From contig NW_005178839.1 of the NCBI RefSeq assembly GCF_000350225.1, positions 123,395-187,394 of the forward strand: a stretch of 64,000 nt of DNA, written 5' to 3'. The translations under genes and the position numbers were made by a program. Position 1 is the first letter of the stretch; every line of letters starts with the position of its first letter. Shown one piece after another: positions 54,053 through 63,939 of the stretch. Below the pieces are notes generated by a model that was not told the DNA's origin, did no database searches, and saw only the letters and a program-made list of their open reading frames with translations. The stretch is from Chondrus crispus. Lineage: Eukaryota > Rhodophyta > Florideophyceae > Gigartinales > Gigartinaceae.

Positions 54053-55758
54053 CTAAGACGGTTGACATAAAACGTTATATCCGGGCGAGTGCAGTTCGCA
54101 ATATACCGCAACTCGCCGAGAGTCTCCTGGTACTTTGCTTTCTGCTGCGGAATTTCGACGTCGTCAGTATCCGGTCCATGGTAGCGATACCCTTCCACAT
54201 GGGGTGTATCTCTTCCGTTGGCATCTTCAAGTCGCATCATGCGGAGGGCCTTGTCAATATAGTGTGGTTGACTCAGGTGAATAGATCCAGGGGCTTCGAA
54301 CGTGATTTTCCAGCTGAGGTAATGCGTTGGCCGTCCAAGGCGCTTCACTTTCTTGTGGTACTTGACGTTTAAGGCCTTATAAAGCCAGTCAATGAGCGCA
54401 GTGTTGGTTGCCACAATAAGGAAGTCGTCGATAGTTAGAGCAATGATGATAAACGAGGAAGGGCTAGTAGTTCGCATAAAGAGGAATGGGTCGTCGAAGC
54501 TTTGGCGAAAGCCAATGGACGCAAGCCATTCTTCCGCTCCAGTAAGGTAGTAGTAGCCACCTGATGGGCCGCCATAAAGGTTCTTAATCAACAAACCGCC
54601 CTTGCCATTGTGCTTGAATGAACCATCAAAGCGAGGGTGCTGGCGAATGTAGACCGGGTTTTCGAACTTGTACGGCTCCTGGACGAAGGCCGATTTGATG
54701 TCAAAGTGTTCGATTTTCAGGTGGAGAGACGCGGTGAGGGCTAGCAGAAGGCGAACGACAGATTTGTTCGCAGTGTGCGCCGCTGTGTGCTGAGGGTTGA
54801 AGTGAACATTGGCGACCATAAGGTCCCCTCTCATTGCACAACGCGCCTTTCTCTCGAGAAGCACCCCGGTAGGGGAACGTTTGTAGCGGTACGTCATTAG
54901 CAGAGGAACAAACTTAACGCGGGCTGGGAGGTCGGAGTTTTTAAGCCATTTGATGGTCTTTCCTTCATCCAGCTTGTCCAGTTCAGCATTGTGAGCACCT
55001 GCCCAGTCATTCGCGTCAGGATATCGTCGGGCTTGTTTGGTCGATTTGGGAGCAAGAGTGGCAGCGTCGATGGCTTCTGGGTTCGGGTGAGGTAGGTGGC
55101 ACTTGAAGGCGGTACGCGTGGTGTGTACAGGGTCGTGCCGGGGAGTGTAGGGTTGGAAGTCTGTGGCTCGCACACGTTGATACTGCTGCGTTCGCATGTT
55201 CCTGACGACGATGTCATGTAGGTCCACTGCGTACATATACCTTGCTGGGTAGGAGCGAGGGTCTAACTTGGGCACTTTCGCTGGGTCTGTCTTGACAGTC
55301 GCTGTACCGAGTTGACCAAACGCAAACAGGCGGGTGATCGAGGGGGCGGAGCCAAACCAATCCGTAAACGGGAGTTGCTGCGTCGTGGAGTGCCGTGTGA
55401 TGTTGTACTTAAACACGGCATCGCGGACAGCATCTTCCCAGAAGACCGGCGGGAGGTTAGCATGGAATAGGGTAGCCCGTGCAGCGCTGAGGAGCGTGGC
55501 ATTCAGTCGATCCACGATACTGTTTCGCTGCGGGGTGTAAGGGATAGTCGGCCGGAGCTGAATTCCGTGGCTGTCATACACTTTTTGGGCAGCCTTGGAG
55601 AGGTATTCTCTAGCGTTGTCGGTTGTGAAGATTCGGGATGTTACTCCCTGCAGGTTGCGAATATAAGCGATGGTGGCCTCAGTAAACTTGGGTATGTCGC
55701 GCCGTGTGGCTGTGAAGTACGCTAGAATATACCGAGACTTAGTATCCACAAAATGCAC
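54053..55758 (-). CDS. Copia-2 integrase core and reverse transcriptase region
   Basis: Integrase core: HFVDTKSRYILAYFTAT, IFTTDNAREYLSKAAQKVYD and PYTPQRNSIVDRLNATLLSA. RT: CAMRGDLMVANVHFNPQHTA, LKIEHFDIKSAFVQEPYKFE, LLIKNLYGGPSGGYYYLTGA and IIIALTIDDFLIVATN (catalytic pair). The segment ends at the solo LTR in the block RYIANCTRPDITFYVNRLS. Confidence 0.9.
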
Positions 55759-55836
55759 AAGATGTTTGTTTCCGTGTATAGACGTAGGCGTAATGGGTCC
55801 GCAAGAGTCGGAAGAGATCGATAGGGAAACGTCGTA

Positions 55837-57943
55837 TCAGTGGGTTGTTGAGTGGTACGGCTTGGGGCGGCGCTTACCATCCGCGCATCCGGAACAGAAA
55901 AGGCGCGGTGGAGGTTCCTTGAGGATGTCGGGGAGGGGCAGGAGGTTTTTTCGAGCCATATGTGGCAGAGTAGTTAGATGAACATGGTCGAATATGAGAT
56001 GCCACTTGTTAAATGCGGCATTTTTGGGCGACGGGGTAGGCAGTGCACCTGGTGGTGGCGGTTGGTCAGGAAGTCGAAACGTGGGGGCAGGATCGCGCCG
56101 TTTACCATTGGACAGGGCTAACTGGTGTAGAGGACTAGCAATCGGGCGGCTTTCTGTCTTACTAGTTGGTGCAGGGCCTGACCGAACGGAGGTCGGCGAA
56201 CGGGAGGGCGGGAGGTCTGGAGTGGGCTTTGTAGGGGCAGGGGCGGTTCGGCTCGCTAACCGTGGCAGGGTGCGTGCGGTAGTAGCCCGGGAGGAGGCGA
56301 GGTTGAGTACGTACGAACCATGGCGCCAACCGGCAGTGGCTACAGTGCGCGGGGGCTGGCCGTGTGTATCAGGCACATAGCCGGTGGAGGGGGTGAAGAG
56401 CACTGCGCCATATTGCTTGGCTAGGTCATGTGCGGAATGGAGATTGTGGCGAAGTTGAGGGTTGTAGATGGCCGGTAGCTTAATGGTGTTCCCCTTCGCC
56501 GTTCGAATCCTCAGGGTGGCCTGGTGGGTGGCAGAGCGCGAGGTGGAGGTGGCAGTGTGCATGGTTAGAGGTGCTGACAGACGCTGCATATGGGCCGTCG
56601 GGTGGTTAATGTGGGTAGGATGTGCGGCAGAGTCAAGCAAGTACTTACGGTCATGGGACCCGGGATCACTTGGCTGTTTCATTTGACGGGCAAATGCTTG
56701 GAGCGCGTCCATGTCCAGAGCAGGGGCTTCATCATGCTCACCAGCATTCTTATGCGCGTTTGCCTCGTTTGCTTGTGGCGGAGCAGCGCGACGGCCAAAC
56801 TGGCGCTGACGGGGCCTGTAAGCGGGAGCTCCGCCTCCATCTCGATTGGGGGGTCTGTAAGCAGGCGCTGTGCCTCCGTCGCGGTTGCGGGGAGCAACCC
56901 TAGGGTTGATCTGGTTTAAGGCTTGACCGAGTTGGGCGAATTGGTTGACTGTGAGCCTTGGCATTCCATACTGATCGTTTGGGTTGCCGTGCTGCTGGCC
57001 GTAGCGTCCACGTCTGCCTGCATTGTCCGGCCGCGGGAACCTGCGGCTCCAGTTATCGCCATCGCGAGAACCGCGGGGCGTGGGAAAGTCCATGGCTCCT
57101 TGGGCGTGGGGACGGCGGGTGATGTCGTGGTCCTTGTCAAAGTCTTTGACTTCTTGTAGACAGGAGTGAAAATCGTCGATCGTAGCATGCACGCCAGTAA
57201 ACTTGAGCGTGCGAATAAGATCTCTGTAATGGGGATGATCGCTGAGGGCCTCAACCATGAGCTTGACTGTAGTACGTTCATCGCTAATGCTGGGGTAGTC
57301 TGCAGCAACCATACGAGCCCGAAGGACGCGGTGAGCGTCGAGGAAGTCCTGAACTGAAAGCTTACGGGTAAGCCAGAGCGCTTTCGCTTCGGATTCGAGG
57401 ATTTTGTGCACAAGGTGCGAGGACTGTTTCAGTGTTGCTTCAAGGGCTCGGATAATTTCTGCCGGAAGCTTTTAGAAGTCGGTGCCGGGGATCAGATGCT
57501 GCACGGGGTCATCCAGACTCGCAAGGATGAGTGCGGCGCAACTGGAACAGGCTTATCGAAGAAGGGGCGTTCCGAAGCAGGGACCTGCCCAAGACTAAAC
57601 TCTGCGTCGATAAGTTCGACAAGGTCGTGCTGCTTCAAGATCAGGCGCAGAGCGCACTTCCAGGAAGAAAAGTTGGTGCGTGTGAGCTTGGGGAGAGTCT
57701 CGGTGAATCTCCAGCGAGGGTTAATGAGGTCAGCGAGCGCTTGGTGCAGTGCCTGGTTCGGCGGGGCAGGATCGGCCGGGTTGCCGTTGGACATGTTGAG
57801 AGCGTGTGTTGCTTCGGCTGCGGCGAGTTGAGCCCAGGTCCAGAGTTCAGTCCAGATCGGTGCGGTGTCCCGAATCTGGCGGCGGCGGTTGCGATCGGGG
57901 TGGGCTGGGGACGGAATGGTGGCTGAGGCGGAGCGATGCTCAA
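55837..57943 (-). CDS. Copia-2 gag, protease and integrase zinc-binding region
   Basis: Gag N-terminus (RWRFTETLPKLTRTNFSSWK) matches the DUF4219/UBN2-like gag of copia elements. Further on, KLSVQDFLDAHRVLRARMVA and LKFTGVHATIDDFHSCLQEV continue it. A Gly/Arg-rich linker precedes the protease site YLLDSAAHPTHINHP. The region ends with the gag-pre-integrase and zinc-binding block (KWHLIFDHVHLTTLPHMARK...CSGCADGKRR). Confidence 0.85.
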
Positions 57944-58014
57944 CGCGATGTGTGGAGGCGGAGCAAGGCTCTACGTTGGTAGTGAGACTGGGTTGATCGT
58001 GCAGTGGTGCAAGG

Positions 58015-58027
58015 TGGGCCCATAACC
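58015..58027 (-). promoter_or_regulatory. Copia-2 primer-binding site (initiator tRNA, internal)
   Basis: The plus strand here reads TGGGCCCATAACC, directly next to the 5' LTR, so the element RNA carries its complement. TGGGCCCATAACC is the anticodon stem-loop sequence of eukaryotic initiator tRNA-Met (CAT anticodon). Priming from a tRNA fragment cut at the anticodon loop is known for Drosophila copia. Confidence 0.75.
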
Positions 58028-58139
58028 TGTGAAGGTGGAAGCTACCCTGTCGGTCGTTTTCCCGACCGACGTCGGCGCTTTATTTACTCACAGGAGTTGA
58101 CACTAAAAACTGCACAAATTACAGTGTCTCCCAATGACA
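58028..58139 (-). repeat. Copia-2 5' LTR
   Basis: 112 bp, collinear with 52,207-52,318. It abuts the primer-binding site. Confidence 0.95.
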
Positions 58140-58264
58140 CTGTGTATCTGGAAATACAGTACCGAACGGCTTTGGCAGTCAATAATCGTTATGACTCCGC
58201 TCCCTGGAAAGACAAAAACGACGCGTAGGCGCCGGACCACAGCGCAAAAGCTCGAAATTATTGA

Positions 58265-58305
58265 GGGCCATTCCATTCATCGTGATCGGCAATCACGCAA
58301 TCACG
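58265..58305 (+). repeat. Harbinger left TIR
   Basis: GGGCCATTCCATTCATCGTG... inverted at 61,396-61,436 with 39 of 41 positions matching. A G16 run follows at 58,379-58,394. Confidence 0.95.
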
Positions 58306-58580
58306 TCAATAAGTGGTGCCTGCTCCCTTGTGGTTGGTTGTTTATAATTCTAAAAGATTTAAGGGAAATTCTGTGATTGGGGGGGGGGGGGGGGTGACAG
58401 CTTGCAGAATTAGCCCTGGATCTACAGCTTTTAGCCAAGATTTAAACCCCATTCAAATGCCAAACGTGAAATGGAATGAAGCAAGAAGTGCGTTAACTCT
58501 TTAGGGTTTACGCAAAAGGATTTCTGTAACGGATATGACTAAAATTTCACAAACCAAAATTACAGCTAGGGGGGTTGGTC

Positions 58581-59841
58581 ATGAGTACAATGGAGCATAT
58601 ACGCAAAGTAGAACGTGAGAAACTGCATAGGAGTACTAGCATCGATAGCATTCACCCGCCAAGTGATGGCAAGAGGACGTCAGAGCGACCATTCCGTGAC
58701 CCTTGCCACAGCAAGGGCAATGAAATGGAGGGCAGCCTTGCGTGTATTGATGGCACGACGTCATCTACCTTCACCTTCTTCAACAAGTGTTGTTTTGATG
58801 CACTGTATCAAACGCTGTATGTCCGAGCAAAGTGAGCTCTTCCGCTTCTCTGAACGTTCTAACCGCATCTCTCTTTCTTCCTTTTCGTTTAACTTCAATG
58901 CTTTAACAGATGCATGTTGCCTCTCTCTTTTTAGATTCCGCAAGCAAGATGTAATCCGAATGGTGACGGCAATTGCATGGGAAAGGGACATTACTACCAG
59001 GAATCGCTACGTATGCTCCCCGATTCTCGTAACATGTGTCTTACTTCGACGTCTGACCACACCTGCACGCTGGCGCGACATGGAGATGCTGTTCGGGAAG
59101 CATGGAGGGCAACTGTCAGAGATATTTTGGGAGGGAATGGAAAGTTTCTTGGAAGCTCGTCAACATTTAATACTCTCAGACATAGATTCTAACTTCTTTA
59201 GTGAAAGGGCCGAGCTATACGCATGTGCCATCAAAAATAAATGTGAAGCATTGGACAACTGCACAGGCTTCATTGATGGTACAGTTATTGCGATTGCTCG
59301 GCCGAGTAGAGGGGAGGTGCAGAACGTAGCGTACAATGGTCACAAGCGCAAGCATGCATTAAAATACCAAGCCATCACATCACCGGATGGCTTGGTTCTA
59401 CATGCTGCTGGACCAATTGAGGGAAGGAGGCATGACTGGACGCTCTACTGCCGGAGTGGAGTGAATGAGTCCTTACCGCAAGTTATGTTCGTAGGAGGGA
59501 AGCAGTACTGCATGTATGGGGACTCCGGATACAACCCGCGCCCATTTCTAGAAGTACCGTATCAAGGCTCCAACCTAAGCGCGCACCAACGCGCATTCAA
59601 CAGTGCTATGTCTAAGGGAAGAGTGACGGTGGAGTGGTATTTCAAGGAAGTGAAGCTGTACTGGTCGACTATGGACTACAAGAGAAAGATGAAGACGGGA
59701 GAGTCGCCTGTTGGAGCTCTATATATCGCCGCTATGCTGCTTACAAACCTCAGAAATTGCGTGTATCCGAACTCCATCTCCCAATACTTCCTCTGCGCAC
59801 CTCCCACGCTGAAAGACTACCTTGACCACAAACAACAATAA
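58581..59841 (+). CDS. HARBI1-like: Harbinger DDE transposase
   Basis: This DDE endonuclease-transferase cuts at the TIRs. I predict exon 1 58,581-58,816 and exon 2 58,935-59,841, about 380 residues, close to the family length. The 118-bp intron begins GTATGT and ends CTCTCTCTTTTTAG. Across it the frame reads DALYQTL then FRKQDVIRM, the usual start of the conserved region. The catalytic residues are D193 (GFIDGTVIAIARPS), D275 (YGDSGYNPRP) and E312 (RVTVEWYFKEVK). Other landmarks are YNGHKRKHALKYQAITSPDG and GRRHDWTLY. ATG 58,581 is preferred because it opens the longest frame leading into the splice site. A longer unspliced frame (58,615 on) lacks a natural ATG at its start. Confidence 0.85.
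58817..58934 (+). other. Predicted intron in Harbinger transposase
   Basis: 118 bp with a GTATGT donor, a branch-like TCTAACC at about 58,858 and a long pyrimidine tract before TTTTTAG. Removal joins two frames that both match the transposase family. Confidence 0.75.
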
Positions 59842-60078
59842 AGTGTCTACTCTTCCAAGTCCTCAACATGTCCTCACTCCCCGTTCGCCTGCGTGAAGCG
59901 GAGTGAGGACAAAGTCCGCGTGCCGCAGGCCGCGAAGCGAGCGGACTTTGTCCGCAGCCCCGCAGGGAGCCCTGCGCGAGCAGCGCCAGCGCGTTTGGAG
60001 GCTCAAAAACGGCACTTTTACTAGTAAAGGAGGCGCAACAGGGCTGAATTTATTGTTTTTGTGACAAGTACTGTAGAG
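59842..60078. other. Harbinger intergenic spacer
   Basis: Convergent 3' ends of the two genes. It holds an inverted repeat (AGTGAGGACAAAGTCCGC... and GCGGACTTTGTCCG, about 59,901-59,955) that could act as a hairpin terminator for both genes. Confidence 0.5.
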
Positions 60079-60992
60079 CTACTTATTAGTCTGAATGAAG
60101 GCACTCATCATCATCTTGAACTTTTCAAGTTCGAGTTCGTGTTGCGCGATGCGTTCTTCTCTTCTTAGCTCGCGCTCCTTCTCGCGGTCCATTCGTTCCA
60201 TCTCAACGCGCTCGCGTTCCAGCACTAGACGCTCTTATCTATTGCAAGACGAGCCATGTCGGCATCGCGCAATGCCATGCCAATGTTTTCGAGATCCGCC
60301 TGGAACGCGCCTCCGGCGCGTTCTATTGGCTGTCGGCGCTTCTTTCGAGAGCTCAGTTGGCCTTCTTCTTCTCCGTTAGCCTCTCGGTCTTCTTTTTCGG
60401 TTCCTTCCTCGCTGTCGGAGCGCTTACGCGTCAGCGAACGAGCCACGAGGTCCTTTCCAATTCTTACTTTCCTGGCCTCTCTCTCTTCTTGAGCAGCCGC
60501 CACCGCCTTCTTCTCCTTTTCCATGTCGTTTCGCGCTTCTGCCATCATCCCCAGCAGCTCGTCGAGCTCGGAGCTCGACGAGCTGCTGGGGATGATGCGG
60601 AGAGTCTCCGATTTCCCCGCCAACCCCCGACAGTCTTCTATCCGCAGCGTCCCGTCGCTCAAAGGCGTCTTGGATTTTCTTGTAGCGGTCCTGGACCCTC
60701 TTGGCAGTGACCGTCTGGGACAGTTTCCTGTTCATGTTTGCCCGCGTCGCCGCCTCGCCGAATCTCTTCTGGATTTCCCCATACCCGGCAACGTGTGCCT
60801 TAGCGGCACTTACTTCACGTGCGAGTATGAGGTCATCCTCCGGCGTAAACGTTGGTCGCCGGCCTCCTTTTTGTTGTGGGGGGAGGGATCAAGCGCGCAA
60901 TTGACATCGCTGCGCTCCGGGGTGGGGGTGTTGGGGATGGTGAGGTCGAGGGTAGGGGAGAGAGGTGGTGAAGAGGGGATAACGTTCGCCAT
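60079..60992 (-). pseudogene. Harbinger SANT/Myb-like partner gene (decayed)
   Basis: In Harbinger elements this protein binds the TIRs and helps import the transposase. On the minus strand a Pro/Ser-rich N-terminus (from 60,992) leads to a SANT-like domain (RPTFTPEDDLILAREVSAAK; VTAKRVQDRYKKIQDAFERR). A charged coiled coil follows (LGMMAEARNDMEKEKKAVAA; EREARKVRIGKDLVARSLTR), ending in a second coiled coil (VEMERMDREKERELRREERI) with its stop at 60,079-60,081. Frame shifts lie near an A-run at about 60,870, at the 55-bp palindrome (60,543-60,597) and near 60,235. The palindrome makes the block ELDELLGMM occur in both orientations. Confidence 0.75.
60543..60597. repeat. 55-bp perfect palindrome inside SANT gene
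   Basis: Perfect 27-base arms around one central base (60,570), containing CATCATCCCCAGCAGCTCG and its inverse. The length (55) is not a multiple of three, so it shifts the frame of the SANT gene. Confidence 0.98.
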
Positions 60993-61266
60993 GATGTGAG
61001 TAAAGGTGGTTACAACGTCACTCTAGAACTCAGGTCTACATAAAAGGTGATGAAGGTACCCGCCAAATTTATACCACGTCTCACACGTGTGTTCGAAACG
61101 GTTACAGAAACGATTTCACTATGCACTCACATTTCACGAATTTTTGTCACATCCGTTTGTGAAATCTGACTAACTGTAATGTTTTTTAGTCATATGTTAG
61201 TCATATGTTGCAGAAATGCGCTTGCGTAAACCCTCTACTGTTAACGCACTTCTTGCTTCATTCCAT

Positions 61267-61313
61267 GGCTTTGCATGTGCATGTGTTAAGTTAACACATG
61301 CACATGCAAAGCC
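61267..61313. repeat. 47-bp perfect palindrome in Harbinger right arm
   Basis: Perfect 23-base arms around one base (61,290), GGCTTTGCATGTGCATGTG and its inverse. It lies next to the subterminal inverted repeat, at a point where the left arm (near 58,470) has no such palindrome. Confidence 0.98.
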
Positions 61314-61395
61314 GTGAAAATGTGCTTACAGCTACAAGTAGCACACGTTGGAGAAAGGAACGATGCAGAACGACGTTAAATTAATGTCGTGATCG

Positions 61396-61436
61396 CGTGA
61401 TTGCATGATTGCCAATCACGATGAATGGAATGGCCC
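61396..61436 (-). repeat. Harbinger right TIR
   Basis: Inverse of 58,265-58,305, followed by TGA (61,437-61,439), which repeats 58,262-58,264. Confidence 0.95.
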
Positions 61437-63198
61437 TGAGGGCCAGTCCTAACAGGCGCTTTTCTTTTCTTTTTGTTTTCCTTCAACCAGTTGCGGTCAC
61501 GCTATTGGCCGGATCATTTCATTAAATTAATCGCACGCCACAACGAATGCTACACAGAACCACTGTAATGCTTGGTAATTCTGCGAACTGGTCGAAATCC
61601 ATTGGCTAAAGGAAGTACCAATCCACACCTAGTCCATATGCACACTACTAAAATTCCATGGACTCGATGCGGTGCAGTGGCACTTGCAGTACAATGAAAG
61701 TGGAATTAAATCCAAATACGAGCACATGCAGATCAAAACATTAGTTCTCTCAACATTACAAACCAGACACAGTACCTTCTCCCGCCATTTTATGTGCACA
61801 ACTCGGCCCTCCCCCGCCTCGACGCCCACGTGAAATTTGCGACAGTCGTTTGCTAGCATTTTACACTCTGTTTAGGAAACGGAGCACCACCGGACGGCAG
61901 AAGGGTACCCAGAGTTCAGCACCCAGAGTTCAGCTTTTTGAAATCAAATGCCTCCTTGGCATCGATCATGAAATGGAGAGAAGCCGGGGAGGCTGCTCTC
62001 TAGTTCATGATCGATGATGAAGTGGCTTCGCCGAAATCCCTTTCCTGTGAACCACCCCGCCCTCGCTCCCTCCCCCCCGCCACCAACCCCCCTTCTCCCC
62101 CAAATATGACCACGTCCCCTCCTCCCCGCCACCCCCCTTCCCCTCAATATCCCCACGTCCCCTCCCCGCCACCCCCCTTCCCCCCCAAAATCCCCACGTC
62201 CCCTCCTCCCCGCCACCCCTACCTCGCGCCCCACCACCACGTCCCATCACCATCTTCCTCACCTCCTCAGTACCGTGACCAAGACACATCCTCCGACATG
62301 CTATTGTCCCCGCCACCGCGTCATCCTCCTAACATCGACACCGACACAGTCTCTCCCCGCACCCTCCATCCCTTCCATATCTTTCGTTTCATATCTCAAT
62401 CCAGCCCAGTTTTGGTCATGCACATCGAGGGACCTCATTATAGCAACACGTCGTCCAGCTTTGCTTTTGTCGAGCTACAGGGAGTCAGACTGGGCCATGT
62501 GCATGCGCGAGGAGGCGTTGCTGTACCTTCCATGCTGCATGGATCTGCAGACCGTCCAGACTCTGTTCCATTTCCGAGGAGTGGAACTATGGGATGGCAT
62601 TACAGTAAAAACTACAGCAATGTGCTTCCGATTTTAGTGAAGAACTCAATAAAAACGGGGCGAGGGAAAGGAAAAACGAGAGGAAAGTCCTTTGTTAGGA
62701 CTGGCCCTGAGTGTCGCTGAGTTCGGAGAAATGTTTGGAGGACTGCTAATTTCGGTTGCGGACCGTCAGGGGCTTGACGCTTTGTCACATCTTTGGTCGG
62801 CAAAGCAGGCGTTTCTCACTGCCAACCATCACAGAGAACCGACGCGGAGCAGGCAGTCGTTAATTTGCCGGACACTCGAGTGTATGGAAATCGATATGAG
62901 GCAATCATAGATTAATGCTTTCTCCGAATAGTGCCGGTTCTGTGGCTCCCGCACGGGGCGGCCTTAATGGACAGGTGCCCCTGCACTGTACTTCGGAGGC
63001 AGTCCCCAGTGACCAAGGAGGAGAAGCTTCTCAACAGATCTGCTGCTGCACAGTACCCTGTACTGTAATGATACTGTAATTTGTTGCAGATGCACGCCTG
63101 AAGACCAATCACATGTTTCGTACAAGCTGTACGCGTGTATGAAAAATTTCCAGATTGCAAAATTCGCTCCTTGACTGCAGTGCGCGAAGTGCAAATAT
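61437..63198. other. Right flank of Harbinger, low-complexity interval
   Basis: No recognisable gene. A strong splice-acceptor-like signal (CTAAC at 61,450, a T/C tract, CAACCAG ending 61,490) could belong to a host gene cut by the Harbinger insertion. A hairpin has 13-base arms at 61,960-61,972 and 62,004-62,016. A 237-codon frame (62,007-62,720) is Pro-rich from the minisatellite at 62,085-62,215 and then unremarkable; I do not call it a gene. Confidence 0.45.
62085..62215. repeat. C-rich minisatellite
   Basis: About three degenerate copies of a 35-50 bp unit built on CCCCACGTCCCCTCCTCC and CGCCACCCCCCTTCCCC. Confidence 0.7.
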
Positions 63199-63291
63199 TA
63201 TACAGTACACCCCCCGTCGCCCTCATTTTTGCTCGATGCAGGGCTATACAGTACACCCCCCGTCGCCCTCATTTTTGCTCGATGCAGGGCT
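63199..63291. repeat. 46-bp tandem duplication
   Basis: Two adjacent identical units starting TACAGTACACCCCCCGTCG and ending GATGCAGGGC. Confidence 0.9.
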
Positions 63292-63319
63292 GTTCTATTG
63301 TCTAGACGACAAGCAATTT

Positions 63320-63384
63320 GACCTCATATGAGGTCAGTCATGGCCTCATATGAGGCCAGCTTTTTTTTTGCAAAAATATATAAA
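63320..63384 (+). promoter_or_regulatory. Paired-palindrome promoter A
   Basis: GACCTCATATGAGGTC (63,320-63,335) and GGCCTCATATGAGGCC (63,342-63,357) are perfect 16-bp palindromes spaced 22 bp centre to centre. A TATATAAA box begins 20 bp downstream at 63,377. The arrangement looks like two dimer-binding sites on one helical face ahead of a core promoter. A very short frame follows (ATG 63,463) with a GTAAGA donor-like site soon after. Confidence 0.5.
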
Positions 63385-63750
63385 TTAAATCGAAACTTTA
63401 AAACACTCAGTTTGGACACCATTTCTTTAACGTATACGCGCTCGGCAATAACATCTTGCAAAACATTGGGATGGCGGTTGTCAATGCACAGAGAGAGTAA
63501 GAATCTAATGAACTATCAATGATGAGTTGACTTTTTAAACAGGCGTTTTGGTTTCGAAGATATCAACATAAAACGTTTTGAGGTTGGTCAAAAAAGGCTC
63601 CTTTTTGGGCATTTTAAAAATGGCTGGAGAAGACGTGCAGATCTCACCAAACTCCACCCTTCCACAACGCAGAAGTCAACTGCCGTGTCGAGAGTATCTT
63701 TTTTCCATCTTGTTGAGCTAGCACAAGTCGAGAAAAATAAGTTGAAAAGT

Positions 63751-63810
63751 GACCTCATATGAGGTCAAATGGCCTCATATGAGGTCATTTGTCACCTAGA
63801 CACTATAAAA
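63751..63810 (+). promoter_or_regulatory. Paired-palindrome promoter B
   Basis: GACCTCATATGAGGTC (63,751-63,766) and GGCCTCATATGAGGTC (63,771-63,786) repeat the order of pair A at a 20-bp spacing. TATAAAA begins at 63,804, 18 bp further on. Same layout as promoter A, 430 bp away. Confidence 0.55.
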
Positions 63811-63858
63811 GCGCGCACGTCACCTGCACAATATTACTGAGGTGCAGTAAGGCAGTTC

Positions 63859-63939
63859 ATGGATCGACCCCTGCTTGTGTTGTTCAGTGCGCACTTGCTC
63901 TCCACCTGTTCTCTGTCACTCGCAGTTGTCCCAGTGTAG
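63859..63939 (+). CDS. Short signal-peptide-like ORF, gene start?
   Basis: ATG 63,859 lies about 50 bp after the TATAAAA box and opens a 26-codon frame: MDRPLLVLFSAHLLSTCSLS followed by LAVVPV. The N-terminal charge, hydrophobic core and small residues near the end suit a secretion signal. The frame stops at TAG 63,937-63,939. It is either a tiny peptide, an exon whose donor I do not see, or a chance frame. Confidence 0.35.
   Translation: MDRPLLVLFSAHLLSTCSLSLAVVPV

Larger units (their letters stand above)
52207..58139 (-). mobile_element. Copia-2: Ty1/copia element with short LTRs
   Basis: A minus-strand element flanked by a perfect CTGTG duplication (52,202-52,206 and 58,140-58,144). The 112-bp LTRs (52,207-52,318 and 58,028-58,139) differ at about three positions. 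gag, protease, integrase, RT and RNase H are present in copia order. It is interrupted in the RT-RNase H part by a solo LTR of the Gypsy-2 kind. Apart from that insertion it has about three breaks. Confidence 0.95.
58265..61436 (+). mobile_element. PIF/Harbinger DNA transposon
   Basis: Terminal inverted repeats of 41 bp (58,265-58,305 and 61,396-61,436) differ at two positions. They start GGGCCATTCC and are flanked by the 3-bp duplication TGA, the length expected for Harbinger. A second inverted segment (about 58,458-58,520 and 61,215-61,270) extends the ends. Inside are a + strand DDE transposase and a - strand SANT/coiled-coil gene, the two-gene layout of the superfamily. The transposase looks intact; the partner gene does not. 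Confidence 0.95.

Noticed and set aside
58134-58264. HTH-like peptide (TRRRRTTAQKLEIIE) as a CENP-B/pogo-type gene
   Set aside because: Only about 16 residues are suggestive and the frame does not continue convincingly beyond the Harbinger element.
62007-62720. Proline-rich 237-codon ORF
   Set aside because: Its first half is the C-rich minisatellite and the remainder shows no domain; the minus strand is open there too.
63320-63786. Reading the two palindrome pairs as TIRs of a 467-bp MITE
   Set aside because: The pairs are in direct, not inverted, order and each has its own TATA box; kept only as an alternative explanation.
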